Below the pieces are notes generated by a model. It saw nothing but the letters and a program-made list of their open reading frames with translations, was not told where the DNA came from and searched no databases. This document shows, in pieces, positions 14,364 to 22,422 of a stretch of DNA of 23,194 nucleotides. The stretch spans positions 1 through 23,194 of the forward strand of contig CAKUEZ010000027.1 of NCBI GenBank assembly GCA_934646965.1, written 5' to 3'. Origin of the DNA: an uncultured Collinsella sp. (lineage in GTDB: Bacteria; Actinomycetota; Coriobacteriia; Coriobacteriales; Coriobacteriaceae). The stretch's first letter is position 1; each line of letters begins with the position of its first letter. Made by a program: the position numbers and the translations under genes.

Positions 14364-15620
14364 CTAAGCGGACTTCTTCTTGCTGTCGGAGACCATCATG
14401 TAGACGGTGAGCACGACGGCGATGGCGGCGATCACGATGGCGCCGTAGAAGGACTGCTGGTAAGCGGCGCTGCCGGCCTCGGCGTGATACAGCACGGCGG
14501 TGATGGGCTGGCTGATCCAGGTGGAAGCGGCATAGCCCAGGAACATGATGCCGTAGTTGACGCCGATGTTGCTGGTGCCGAAGGCACCACCGGTGAGCGG
14601 CGGGTAGATGACGAGCAGGGCGCCAAAGCTAAAGCCGAGCAGGGCGAGCGCCACGAAGAACATGCTCTGCGTAAAGCTCATCGACATGATGACGAGCGCG
14701 ACGATGGTGACGACAAGGCTGATGAGCAGCGACTTGTAGGCACCGATCTTGTCGATGATCTGGCCAAAGGACAGGCGACCGACCAGGTTGGCGCAGGTGT
14801 TGACGGAGACGACCACACCGCCGAGGGCGACGGCTGCGGCGCTCGTGGGGTCGGCGAAGAGCTGGACGGCGGCGATGGAGGCAACCTTGCCGACGAGCAG
14901 GGTGCCGGCGGTGGCGGCAAAGGCGAAGGTGATGATGAGGACCCAGAAGCGCGGGGTCTTGACCATCTCGCCCGGGGTGAGGTCGCCGAAGGTGCCGGCG
15001 TGGGCGCCGCCCTTGGGGGCCTCGAAGCCCTCGGGCAGCCAGCCGGCCTCGGGGGCCTTCAGGAACAGGGCGGAAGCGGCGATCATCACAAAGAAGATGA
15101 CGCCGAGCGCCTTCAACGCGCCGAAGATGCCAAGGCTCGGGATGAGCAGCGAGGCGAGCACCGGGGACAGCACGGCGGGGCCGGCGGTCGAAGCGGCCAG
15201 GGTGATGCCGGAGGCGAGGCCCTTCTTGTCGATGAACCACTTCTGACCCGTGGTGAGTGCCGGGTTGTAGCCCAGGCCGTTGCCGACGGCGGCGACGAGC
15301 GAGAACCACAGGTAGAACTGCCACGGATCGGTGACGGTGCCGGACATGAACCAGCCCACGCCGTAGCACACGGCGGCGGCGATCACGACGTTGCGGGGGC
15401 CGATCTTATCGGAGATGCGGCCGGCGAAGATGCCCGTAACGGCCATGATGGTCTGAAAGACCGGGAAAGCCCAGGTAAGGGCGCTGGACCACTCGGGGTA
15501 GACGGCGAGCAGGTTCTTGCTCACGACGGAGTAGAGCGCGATGGAGCTGATGAAGAACATGGTGACGCACGCGGCGGAAAGCACGACGGCGCGACCCTTG
15601 TTGGAGTTGGTGGAAGCCAT
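14364..15620 (-). CDS. MFS transporter, oxalate/formate antiporter (OFA)-like
   Basis: A 418-residue major facilitator protein with about 12 hydrophobic segments and a short Lys-rich tail (SKKKSA). The loop between helices 2 and 3 carries the MFS motif GRISDKIGPR (67-76). The first helices (VLSAACVTMFFISSIALYSV), GLGYNPALTTGQKWF and the GVNYGIMFLGYA segment are typical of the OFA group, which exchanges or imports small carboxylates. A soluble loop (about 195-225) separates the two six-helix halves. It sits between two dehydrogenase genes under a divergent LysR regulator, so it is the probable importer of their substrate, perhaps an organic acid. The ribosome binding site GAAAGAGA is moderate. 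Confidence 0.87.
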   Translation of the reverse strand: MASTNSNKGRAVVLSAACVTMFFISSIALYSVVSKNLLAVYPEWSSALTWAFPVFQTIMAVTGIFAGRISDKIGPRNVVIAAAVCYGVGWFMSGTVTDPWQFYLWFSLVAAVGNGLGYNPALTTGQKWFIDKKGLASGITLAASTAGPAVLSPVLASLLIPSLGIFGALKALGVIFFVMIAASALFLKAPEAGWLPEGFEAPKGGAHAGTFGDLTPGEMVKTPRFWVLIITFAFAATAGTLLVGKVASIAAVQLFADPTSAAAVALGGVVVSVNTCANLVGRLSFGQIIDKIGAYKSLLISLVVTIVALVIMSMSFTQSMFFVALALLGFSFGALLVIYPPLTGGAFGTSNIGVNYGIMFLGYAASTWISQPITAVLYHAEAGSAAYQQSFYGAIVIAAIAVVLTVYMMVSDSKKKSA

Positions 15621-15685
15621 TGGTCTCTTTCTAATCGATGAGGGAGGGGAGGGTCTTGTCCCGCGCCCCTCTCTACCGGGCTGGT

Positions 15686-16567
15686 TTACTGGTCGGTCGG
15701 CTTAGCGACGCCGGACTCGTCGGACCAGAGCTCGACACCCTTGTTCTTAAGGTAGTTGTCGGCATACGCGCGACGGCCGCCGGGCTTGGCGGTGAGATCG
15801 CCCATCATGTTGGAGAAGCCGCCGTCGACCTTGATGGCGTCGCCGGTGGTAAAGTCCGAGCGCGTGGACGCCAGGAACATGACGGCGTTGGCGATATCGC
15901 TGACCTCGCCGATGCGGCGCGTGGCGATCAGGCGGCTGCGGCTCTTCTCGACCTCGGGGTCGGCGTAGAAGTTGGCCGACATGGGGGTCTTGACGAAGCA
16001 GGGCTCGACGCAGTTGGAGCGCACGCCATACGGGCCCCACTCGGCGGCAAGCATCTTGGACATCATGTTGACACCGGCCTTGGTGGAGCTGTACACGCCC
16101 GAGAACGTCTCGGGGGAGTGGCTGGCGACGGTGGAGATGTGCACCAGGCGGCCCTGGCCGGCCTTGATCATCTCGCGACCAAAGCGCTGCGAGGTGATGA
16201 AATAGCCGGTGAGGTTGACGTTGAGCACCTGCTCCCAGTCGCTCAGCGGCAGGTCCTCCATAGCGGCGAAGCGCAGGATGCCAGCGGTGTTGACGAGGAC
16301 GTCGACGCGGCCGAAGTTGGCGATGGTGGCGTCGACGGCGGCCTGAACCTCGGCCTCGTCGGTGGCGTTCATCTTGTAACCTTCAGCGTGGATGCCAAAC
16401 TCGGCGGCGAGGTCGGCGGCAGCGGCCTTGACCTTCTCCTCGTCCAGGTCGAGCATGACGACGTTGGCGCCATTGCGGGCGAACTCGCGGCAGATCTCGG
16501 CGCCCATACCGCCGAGCGCGCCGGTCACGGCGCAGACATCGCCCTCGAGCTTAAGCCAATTGCTCAT
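15686..16567 (-). CDS. Short-chain dehydrogenase/reductase (SDR), catalytic Ser replaced by Thr
   Basis: A 293-residue classical SDR with the NAD(P)-binding motif TGALGGMG (15-22), the NTAG motif (93-96) and the active-site YSSTK (Tyr159, Lys163). Asn118 in NVNLTG is in place. The residue aligned with the catalytic serine (13 before the tyrosine) is Thr146 in ISTVAS; Ser145 precedes it. After the usual C-terminal IKVDGGF there is an extra tail of about 40 residues (GDLTAKPGGRRAYADNYLKN and on) that common 250-residue SDRs lack. It is the promoter-proximal gene of the operon with the MFS carrier and the Gfo/Idh dehydrogenase, so it probably oxidises or reduces a hydroxy compound. The substrate is unknown. 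Confidence 0.88.
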   Translation of the reverse strand: MSNWLKLEGDVCAVTGALGGMGAEICREFARNGANVVMLDLDEEKVKAAAADLAAEFGIHAEGYKMNATDEAEVQAAVDATIANFGRVDVLVNTAGILRFAAMEDLPLSDWEQVLNVNLTGYFITSQRFGREMIKAGQGRLVHISTVASHSPETFSGVYSSTKAGVNMMSKMLAAEWGPYGVRSNCVEPCFVKTPMSANFYADPEVEKSRSRLIATRRIGEVSDIANAVMFLASTRSDFTTGDAIKVDGGFSNMMGDLTAKPGGRRAYADNYLKNKGVELWSDESGVAKPTDQ

Positions 16568-16593
16568 AGGAACTTCCCTTCTTGTGCCTCCCA

Positions 16594-16620
16594 GTGGGTC
16601 GCTCCCATTAACCGACCCAC
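16594..16620. promoter_or_regulatory. Inverted repeat in the leader of the SDR operon
   Basis: GTGGGTCG (16594-16601) and CGACCCAC (16613-16620) are perfect 8-bp arms with an 11-base spacer. It lies between the predicted promoter and the SDR start, 27 bases upstream of the ATG. It could be an operator or an RNA hairpin in the leader. Confidence 0.45.
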
Positions 16621-16636
16621 GTGGTTTTCGCTGGTT

Positions 16637-16665
16637 ATCGTATGCTTTGCGTTTGCGCAGGTGAA
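16637..16665 (-). promoter_or_regulatory. Candidate promoter of the SDR-MFS-Gfo/Idh operon
   Basis: On the minus strand TTCACC (16660-16665) and TACGAT (16637-16642) are spaced by 17 bases; each hexamer matches four of six consensus bases. The weak match fits a promoter that needs activation by the divergent LysR protein. Confidence 0.35.
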
Positions 16666-16800
16666 TTGCATATTTGTTAGAATGGCGTTAACCGTAGGTT
16701 CATACCGCTTGATGTGATTTGTATCCGATTGAGCGCGTGACCTGCGAAAACGACTCCCTGCGGCACTGTGTGGCCGTACGTGTGAAAACGGAGAGACGAC

Positions 16801-17679
16801 GTGTACGATCGACGACTTGAGGCTATATCTGCCGCCGCGGAGCTGGGAAGTTTCTCGCGTGCCGCGACAAAGCTGCGCGTGTCGACGCCGGCGCTCGTCA
16901 AACAGGTGTCGGGGTTCGAGGCCGAGTTCGGTATTACGCTGTTCGAGCGCTCGCATTCGGGCGTCAAGGTGACGCCGGCGGGCGCGCTGTTAGTGGACGA
17001 CGCGCGCTCAATCATGCGGCAGTCCGAGGATGCCCTGCGCCGCGCCCGGCGTGCGGCGGGTGATGGCGGTGCGGTGCGCTTAGGCGTATCGATGATGTGT
17101 CCGGGGCGTCAGACGCTTTCGATGTGGACGGGCGTGCACGAGCTGGAGCCGTCGCTGCGTTTTGAGATCGTGCCGGTGAGCGACCTGTACGACGAGCGCG
17201 AGACCGTCATGCGCAGCTTGGGCCGCGAGGTCGATGTGGTGCAGTCGAGTTTTTCGACCCCGCGCTGGGGCGACGCCTGCCAAAAGCTCCTTATCGTCAA
17301 CGTGCCGTTTTATATCGATGTGCCGCGCACGAGCCCGCTTGCGCGCAAGAGCCGTATCACGGTTGCCGACCTGGAGGGCATGCGCCTGCGCGTGCTGCGC
17401 CACGGCAACGACGCCATGGACAGTCTTCGTATCGACCTTTTGGCCGACGGCGGTGTGGATGTCATCGACGTCGATAGCTTCGACTTCGCGCTCTTTAACG
17501 ATGCCGAGGAAAAGGGCGACGCGGTGCTCACCTGCGGCGCGTGGTCGGGTGTGCATCCAGCCTTTGTGGGCGTGCCGTTCCTCTGCGGCCGCGAGGTGCC
17601 GGTCTTTCTACACTACCCGCTCGAGCCAACCCTCCAAGTGCAAAAATTCGTCAACGCCATGGCCCAACTCCTCAACTAG
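16801..17679 (+). CDS. LysR-family transcriptional regulator
   Basis: A 292-residue LysR-type regulator starting with GTG, preceded by GGAGAG. The N-terminal helix-turn-helix covers about 1-60 (SRAATKLRVSTPALVKQVSGFE, then LFERSHSGVKVTPAG). A linker helix leads to a periplasmic-binding-protein-like effector domain (about 88-290), which is less conserved. Divergent to the SDR-MFS-Gfo/Idh operon, it is the obvious candidate to activate that operon in response to its substrate. The 233-base shared promoter region is AT-richer than the genes around it. Length is normal for the family. Confidence 0.9.
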   Translation: MYDRRLEAISAAAELGSFSRAATKLRVSTPALVKQVSGFEAEFGITLFERSHSGVKVTPAGALLVDDARSIMRQSEDALRRARRAAGDGGAVRLGVSMMCPGRQTLSMWTGVHELEPSLRFEIVPVSDLYDERETVMRSLGREVDVVQSSFSTPRWGDACQKLLIVNVPFYIDVPRTSPLARKSRITVADLEGMRLRVLRHGNDAMDSLRIDLLADGGVDVIDVDSFDFALFNDAEEKGDAVLTCGAWSGVHPAFVGVPFLCGREVPVFLHYPLEPTLQVQKFVNAMAQLLN

Positions 17680-17716
17680 CTCATTTGGGATGGGGCTTTT
17701 TAGCTACTTACAAAAC

Positions 17717-17744
17717 GAGGCCCTGGCCAAACGGCCAGGGCCTC
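17717..17744. terminator. Terminator after the LysR gene
   Basis: GAGGCCCTGGCC (17717-17728) and GGCCAGGGCCTC (17733-17744) form a perfect 12-bp stem with an AAAC loop. T-rich sequence (CTTTATT) follows rightward after a few bases and GTTTTG follows leftward, so it may act in both directions. Confidence 0.75.
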
Positions 17745-17787
17745 ACTAACCTTTATTCCGTTTTAAACAACGGGCTGATTGCGCGCA

Positions 17788-17893
17788 GGAGGGTTCCCCG
17801 GGGCGTCGGGGTATTTCCTCCGCGCGCAGTTTCGCAGCGCAGCGAGAATGTTTGAGCACGGAGGAATTACCCCGACGCCCCGGGGAACCCTCC
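17788..17893. repeat. 106-bp hairpin with 35-bp arms, one mismatch
   Basis: Positions 17788-17822 and 17859-17893 are reverse complements except at one position. The 36-base centre contains a CGCAGCGCAGCG run. The arms are very GC-rich and far longer than any normal terminator. It ends 14 bases before the stop codon of the ABC exporter gene, so it would also form at the 3' end of that mRNA. No T-tract follows. It may be a repeat-family member, a boundary element or a mobile-element remnant. Confidence 0.7.
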
Positions 17894-17907
17894 GTCAGTA
17901 ACCGTTC

Positions 17908-19827
17908 CTACTCCAGCTCAAACGCACCCGTGTACAGCTGATAGTAGTATCCGCGCTTGGCGATCAGCTCGTCGTGGTTGCCGCGCTCGATGATGCGGCC
18001 GTGATCCAGGCAGATGATCGCGTCGGAGTTGCGCACGGTGCTCAAGCGGTGCGCGATGACAAACGTCGTGCGGCCCTCCATGAGCTTGTCCATGCCCGCC
18101 TGCACGATTGCCTCGGTGCGGGTGTCGATGGAGCTCGTTGCCTCGTCCAGAATCATCGCCGGCGGATCGGCGACAGCAGCGCGCGCAATCGAGATCAGCT
18201 GGCGCTGGCCCTGCGACAGCTGCGCGCCGTTGCCGGTGAGCATGGTGTCGTAGCCGTCGGGCAGGCGGGTGATAAAGTCGTCCGCGCCCGCGAGCTTGGC
18301 AGCCGCGATGCACTCCTCGTCGGTGGCGTCCAGGTTGCCGTAGCGGATGTTGTCCATCGCGGTGCCGGTGAACAGGTTCACGTCCTGCAGTACCACGCCC
18401 AGCGAACGGCGCAGGTCGGACTTGCGAATCTTGTTGACGTTGATGCCGTCGTAGCGGATCTTGCCGTCGGCAATGTCGTAGAAGCGGTTGATGAGGTTGG
18501 TGATGGTCGTCTTGCCGGCACCGGTGGCGCCGACAAACGCGACCTTCTGGCCCGGCTTGGCGTACACAGACACGCCGTGCAGCACCTCGTGGTCGGGCGT
18601 ATAGCCAAAGTCCACGTTGTCCATGACCAGGTCGCCACGCAGCGGCACGTACTCGATCTCGCCAGTTGCACGGTGCGGGTGCTTCCAGGCCCACATGCCG
18701 GTGCGGTGGTCGGCCTCCTCGAGCTGCCAGGTGTCGGGATTCACCTGTGCGTTGACGAGCGTCACGTAGCCCTCGTCGGCCTCGGGCTCCTCGTCGAGTA
18801 GCTCAAAGATACGCTCGGCGCCGGCAAGGCCCATGACCACGGCGTTGATCTGCTGCGAGATCTGGCCGATCTGACCGCAGAACTGCTTGGTCATGTTGAG
18901 GAACGGCACCACGACGGCGATGGAGAGCGCCATGCCCGAGAGGCTCAGGTTGGGCACGCCCAGCGCCAGGAAGATGCCGCCGGTCAGCGCGACCAGCACG
19001 TAGAGCAAGTCGCCCAGGTTCCCGAGGATCGGCATGAGGATGTTGGCGTACATGTTGGCCTTCTGCGAGACCTCGAAGAGCTTCTCGTTGCGCTCGTCAA
19101 AATCGGCCTCGGCGGCGGACTCGTGACAGAACGCCTTGACGACCTTCTGGCCGTTCATGACTTCCTCGATATGGCCCTCGACCACGCCGAGCTCGGCCTG
19201 CTGCGCGATAAAGAAGCGCGCGGAGTTGGAGCCGAGCAGCTTGGTCATAAAGGTCATAAAGGCGACGCCGGCAATGATGACCAGGCACATCCACGCGCTG
19301 TAGTACAGCATGATGAAGAACACCGTGACGATGACGATGATCGTCATGAGCAGGTTGGGCAGCGACTGGCTGATCATCTGGCGCAGCGTGTCGATGTCGT
19401 TGGTGTAGTGGCTCATGATGTCGCCGCGCTGGTGCGTGTCGAAGTAGCGGATCGGCAGGTCCTGCATGCGGTTGAACATCTTCTCGCGCAGCTTCTCGAG
19501 CGAGCCCTGCGTGATGACGGCCATGGCGCGGTTCCAGAAGAGCGAGGAGGCGACGCCCACGGCATAGATGCAGCCGAGGGTGGTCACAAGCTTCAAGATC
19601 TTGGGCTGCGCGGCCGTCCAGTCGCCCGATTGCCACGATTCGCTAATGACCTGCAGCGCGCTCTGGAGAAACGTCGCGCCGATGGAATTGATGATGGCGC
19701 AGAGCACCACGCCGGCGACGACGAGGGGCAAAAGCACTGGGTAGAAGCCAAAGAGCATCTTGATCAGGCGCGTCATGGTGCCGCCCTTGCGGTTGCGCGC
19801 GCGCTCGGCGGTAGCTGCCTTACTCAT
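17908..19827 (-). CDS. ABC exporter half-transporter, subunit with intact catalytic glutamate
   Basis: A 639-residue half-transporter: a six-helix membrane domain (about 25-345) fused to an ATPase domain (about 400-635). Walker A is GATGAGKT (433-440), Walker B ends MILDE with catalytic Glu562, and the switch histidine is His593 in IAHRLSTV. The signature is LSQGQ (537-541), not LSGGQ. A segment of about 50 residues (348-400) joins the domains, as in LmrD/YheH-like subunits. With the upstream-encoded partner it should form a heterodimeric exporter for drugs, lipids or peptides. The start at 19827 follows AAGGAGG and overlaps the partner gene by 8 bases, indicating coupled translation; an in-frame ATG 30 codons upstream would lie deep in the partner gene. 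Confidence 0.92.
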   Translation of the reverse strand: MSKAATAERARNRKGGTMTRLIKMLFGFYPVLLPLVVAGVVLCAIINSIGATFLQSALQVISESWQSGDWTAAQPKILKLVTTLGCIYAVGVASSLFWNRAMAVITQGSLEKLREKMFNRMQDLPIRYFDTHQRGDIMSHYTNDIDTLRQMISQSLPNLLMTIIVIVTVFFIMLYYSAWMCLVIIAGVAFMTFMTKLLGSNSARFFIAQQAELGVVEGHIEEVMNGQKVVKAFCHESAAEADFDERNEKLFEVSQKANMYANILMPILGNLGDLLYVLVALTGGIFLALGVPNLSLSGMALSIAVVVPFLNMTKQFCGQIGQISQQINAVVMGLAGAERIFELLDEEPEADEGYVTLVNAQVNPDTWQLEEADHRTGMWAWKHPHRATGEIEYVPLRGDLVMDNVDFGYTPDHEVLHGVSVYAKPGQKVAFVGATGAGKTTITNLINRFYDIADGKIRYDGINVNKIRKSDLRRSLGVVLQDVNLFTGTAMDNIRYGNLDATDEECIAAAKLAGADDFITRLPDGYDTMLTGNGAQLSQGQRQLISIARAAVADPPAMILDEATSSIDTRTEAIVQAGMDKLMEGRTTFVIAHRLSTVRNSDAIICLDHGRIIERGNHDELIAKRGYYYQLYTGAFELE

Positions 19828-21643
19828 GTGCCTCGCCTCCTTCCTGGATCTGAGCTTGCGGTGCGGATGCCTCGGTGTCGGCTGCGGCGGTCTCGCCCGC
19901 GTCCTCGCCTTCGGCACTCATCTTATTTTGCGAGGTAAAGGTCTCGCGGTAGATCTCGCTCGTCTTGAGCAGCTCATCGTGGTTGCCGATGTCCTTGATG
20001 CGGCCACCCTCCATGACGATGATGCGGTCAGCATCCTGCACGGAGCTAATACGCTGGGCGATGATGAGTTTGGTCGTGTTGGGCAGGTAGCTCGCCAGGC
20101 CCTCGCGGATTTTGGCGTCGGTCTTGGTGTCGACGGCGCTCGTGGAGTCGTCCAGGATCAGAATCTTGGGGCGACGCAGCAGGGCGCGCGCGATGCACAG
20201 GCGCTGCTTCTGGCCGCCGGAGACGTTGGAGCCGCCCTGCTCAATCCAGGTGTCGTAGCCCTTGGGGAAGCCGTCGACAAATTCGTCGGCGCAGGCCAGA
20301 TGTGCGGCCTCGCGGACCTCCTCGTCGGTGGCGTTTGAGTCGCCCCAGCGCAGGTTCTCGGCGATGGTGCCGCTAAACAGCACGTTTTTCTGCAGCACCA
20401 TGGCTACCTGGTGGCGCAGCGCGTCCAAATCGTAATTGCGTACGTCCACGCCGCCGACGCGCACGGTGCCCTCGGTGACATCGTACAGGCGGGCGATCAG
20501 GTTCACGAGCGTCGACTTGGCCGAGCCGGTGCCGCCGATAATACCGATGGTCTCGCCGCTCTTAATATGCAGGTCGATATCGTCGAGCGCCTGGCGGCGG
20601 GCATGCTCGGAATACTTAAAGCTCACGTGATCGAAGTCGATGGAGCCGTCGGCAACCTCGTGCACGGGCTCGGCGGGATCGGCGATCGTGGGCTCGGCGG
20701 CCAGCACCTCGGTAATGCGGTGCGCCGACTCGTCTGCCATGGTTACCATGACAAAGATCATCGACAGCTGCATTAGGCTCATCAGAATCTGGAAGCCGTA
20801 GGTAAAGATGGAGGAGAGCTGGCCCACGTCGAACAGGGTGCCCTGGCTCGTGATGATGAGCTCGGAACCCAGGTAGATGATGACGACGAACGCGCCGTTG
20901 ACGCAGATGTTCATCATAGGGTTGTTGAAGGCGAGCAGCTTCTCGGCGCGGGTAAAGTCCATCTGGACGTCGCGCGCGGCGGTGGCGAACTTCTCCTTCT
21001 CAAAGTCTTCGCGCACGTAACTCTTGACCACGCGCATGCCGGTGACATTTTCCTCAACGGATTCGTTGAGCGCGTCGTACTTGTGGAAGACGCGGGCAAA
21101 GATCGGGCGCACCTTATGGATGATGAAGAACAGGCCAAAGCCCAGCAGCGGAATGATGACCAGGTAGACCATGGCGACGCTGCCGCCCATGGCGTATGCC
21201 ATGGTAAAGGCAAAGACCAGCACCAGCGGCGAGCGCACGGCGATGCGGATGAGCATCATAAAGGCCTGCTGCACGTTGTTGATGTCGGTGGTGAGGCGGG
21301 TGACGAGCGAGGAGCTCGAGAACTCGTCGATGTTGGCGAAGCTGAACGTCTGGATCTTGTAGAACAGGTCGCGACGCAGGTTCTTGGCAAAGCCGCAGCT
21401 GGCATGGCTGCAGGTGATGCCCGCGGCGGCGCCAAAGGCGAGTGACGTCAGCGCGATGAGTATGAGAAGGCCGGCGGTGGGCAGCATCTCGGTAACGGCG
21501 GTGCCGTCCTTGATGGCGTCGATCATGTCGGCGGTGATAAACGGGATCATCATCTGGCAGATTACCTCGCCAAGCACCAGCAGCGGCGTGGCGATCGTGA
21601 CCTTCATGTAATCGCGGATGCTGCCCATAAGGGTTTTAATCAT
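19820..21643 (-). CDS. ABC exporter half-transporter, subunit with degenerate catalytic site
   Basis: A 607-residue half-transporter: membrane domain (about 10-310) and ATPase domain (about 335-570), plus an acidic Ala/Glu-rich tail (about 575-607). Walker A is GGTGSAKST (370-378) and the signature VSGGQ (474-478) is intact. Walker B reads LILDDSTS, with Asp499 in place of the catalytic Glu, and the switch residue is Gln530 (IAQRISSV) instead of His. This is the usual degenerate half of heterodimeric exporters of the LmrCD/BmrCD/TM287-288 type. It complements the next gene, which has Glu and His but a poor signature. The gene overlaps the MarR gene by 8 bases upstream and the partner by 8 bases downstream, so the three are one operon. 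Confidence 0.92.
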   Translation of the reverse strand: MIKTLMGSIRDYMKVTIATPLLVLGEVICQMMIPFITADMIDAIKDGTAVTEMLPTAGLLILIALTSLAFGAAAGITCSHASCGFAKNLRRDLFYKIQTFSFANIDEFSSSSLVTRLTTDINNVQQAFMMLIRIAVRSPLVLVFAFTMAYAMGGSVAMVYLVIIPLLGFGLFFIIHKVRPIFARVFHKYDALNESVEENVTGMRVVKSYVREDFEKEKFATAARDVQMDFTRAEKLLAFNNPMMNICVNGAFVVIIYLGSELIITSQGTLFDVGQLSSIFTYGFQILMSLMQLSMIFVMVTMADESAHRITEVLAAEPTIADPAEPVHEVADGSIDFDHVSFKYSEHARRQALDDIDLHIKSGETIGIIGGTGSAKSTLVNLIARLYDVTEGTVRVGGVDVRNYDLDALRHQVAMVLQKNVLFSGTIAENLRWGDSNATDEEVREAAHLACADEFVDGFPKGYDTWIEQGGSNVSGGQKQRLCIARALLRRPKILILDDSTSAVDTKTDAKIREGLASYLPNTTKLIIAQRISSVQDADRIIVMEGGRIKDIGNHDELLKTSEIYRETFTSQNKMSAEGEDAGETAAADTEASAPQAQIQEGGEAHE

Positions 21644-22142
21644 CCAGTTCCTCCCAGGTTACGCGGATTTTCTCGAGCATCTCGGCAAGCTGTTCGCACT
21701 CGTCGTGAGTGAGGGCACTAAAGGCCTGCTCCCTAAAGCGGATGCGGGCGGCCTGGTCGATGCGGGCCTTCTCCCAGCCGATCTCGGTCAGGCGAATGGT
21801 GAGCTGCCGGCGATCTTTTGGATTGCGGCTGCGCTCGATGATGCCGGCGCACTCGAGCTTGGATAAGATCTCGGAGAGCGACCCCGGCTTAAGGTCGAAG
21901 TGCATGCCGAGCTCCTGCTGCGACATCTCGCCGTTTTCCTGCTTGGCAAGCAGGCAGACGATGGGCGCCTTGCCGGACACGCCGCCGCCGTGAAAGTGCA
22001 TGTAGTGGCCGCAAAAGCCTAGGCCGCTCAGGATGCGCTTGGCGAGCTTGTCTTCGCCGTTAACTGCTTCGGGCACGTCTGCCGGCTGCGACGGGTCGCC
22101 GCCGGGTTCGTGCGGGCGAAGGTTAAGGGGTTCATCGCACAT
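21636..22142 (-). CDS. MarR-family regulator of the ABC exporter operon
   Basis: A 168-residue MarR-type winged-helix protein. After a charged N-terminal extension of about 30 residues, the DNA-binding part covers about 60-125: MSQQELGMHFDLKPGSLSEI is the helix-turn-helix and RSRNPKDRRQLTIRLTEIG is the wing, with the family's D-R-R motif. MarR proteins bind as dimers to palindromes and release on binding small ligands or on oxidation. It is the first gene of an operon with two exporter subunits, and its own promoter carries matching inverted half-sites, so it probably represses itself and the exporter until an inducing compound is present. AAAGGAG lies 12 bases before the ATG, a slightly long spacing. 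Confidence 0.9.
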   Translation of the reverse strand: MCDEPLNLRPHEPGGDPSQPADVPEAVNGEDKLAKRILSGLGFCGHYMHFHGGGVSGKAPIVCLLAKQENGEMSQQELGMHFDLKPGSLSEILSKLECAGIIERSRNPKDRRQLTIRLTEIGWEKARIDQAARIRFREQAFSALTHDECEQLAEMLEKIRVTWEELDD

Positions 22143-22163
22143 GAATTCGTATCGCTCCTTTCT

Positions 22164-22199
22164 TTAGTTAGGTAGTGGGATTGTTTTGTGCCTAACTAA
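22164..22199. promoter_or_regulatory. Probable MarR operator
   Basis: TTAGTTAGG (22164-22172) and CCTAACTAA (22191-22199) are perfect 9-bp inverted half-sites with an 18-base spacer. The upstream half-site overlaps the -10 box of the MarR promoter by two bases and covers the start point, as expected for autorepression. Confidence 0.7.
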
Positions 22200-22226
22200 T
22201 CTAGGAGTGCCACACAAGAATGTCAA
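22198..22226 (-). promoter_or_regulatory. Promoter of the marR-ABC exporter operon
   Basis: On the minus strand a perfect -35 TTGACA (22221-22226) and -10 TAGATT (22198-22203) are separated by 17 bases. This is the best promoter match in the window. Confidence 0.8.
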
Positions 22227-22245
22227 GGTACCAAACTGATTGTTA

Positions 22246-22265
22246 CGCGGTTTTGCCAAACCGCG
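22246..22265. repeat. 8-bp stem hairpin
   Basis: CGCGGTTT (22246-22253) pairs perfectly with AAACCGCG (22258-22265) over a TGCC loop. It lies 20 bases upstream of the MarR promoter's -35 box. Function unknown. Confidence 0.45.
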
Positions 22266-22285
22266 CAACCGGCCGACGCTGCAAG

Positions 22286-22377
22286 CGCTCCTAAGCGGCA
22301 ATCTGGCGTTCAATCGTCGGGCATGGCCACAAGGCCTATGCCCTCCTCTTTCACGCCACCTTGCTCGCTTAGGAGCG
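22286..22377. repeat. 92-base nested hairpin
   Basis: An outer perfect 12-bp stem CGCTCCTAAGCG / CGCTTAGGAGCG (22286-22297, 22366-22377) encloses TGGCGT / ACGCCA. Inside that lies a bulged hairpin GGGCATGGCC-ACAA-GGCCTATGCCC. The three helices stack in order around one axis, suggesting a structured RNA or cruciform rather than chance. Confidence 0.55.
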
Positions 22378-22422
22378 TTTTCGCTGTCCGTCCTCAACAT
22401 GCGGTGGTACCTTCCCCCGGAC

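Noticed and set aside
14346..15641. Plus-strand open reading frame of 431 codons opposite the MFS gene
   Set aside because: Asp/Gly/His-rich antisense reading without hydrophobic or domain structure; the minus strand encodes a clear transporter.
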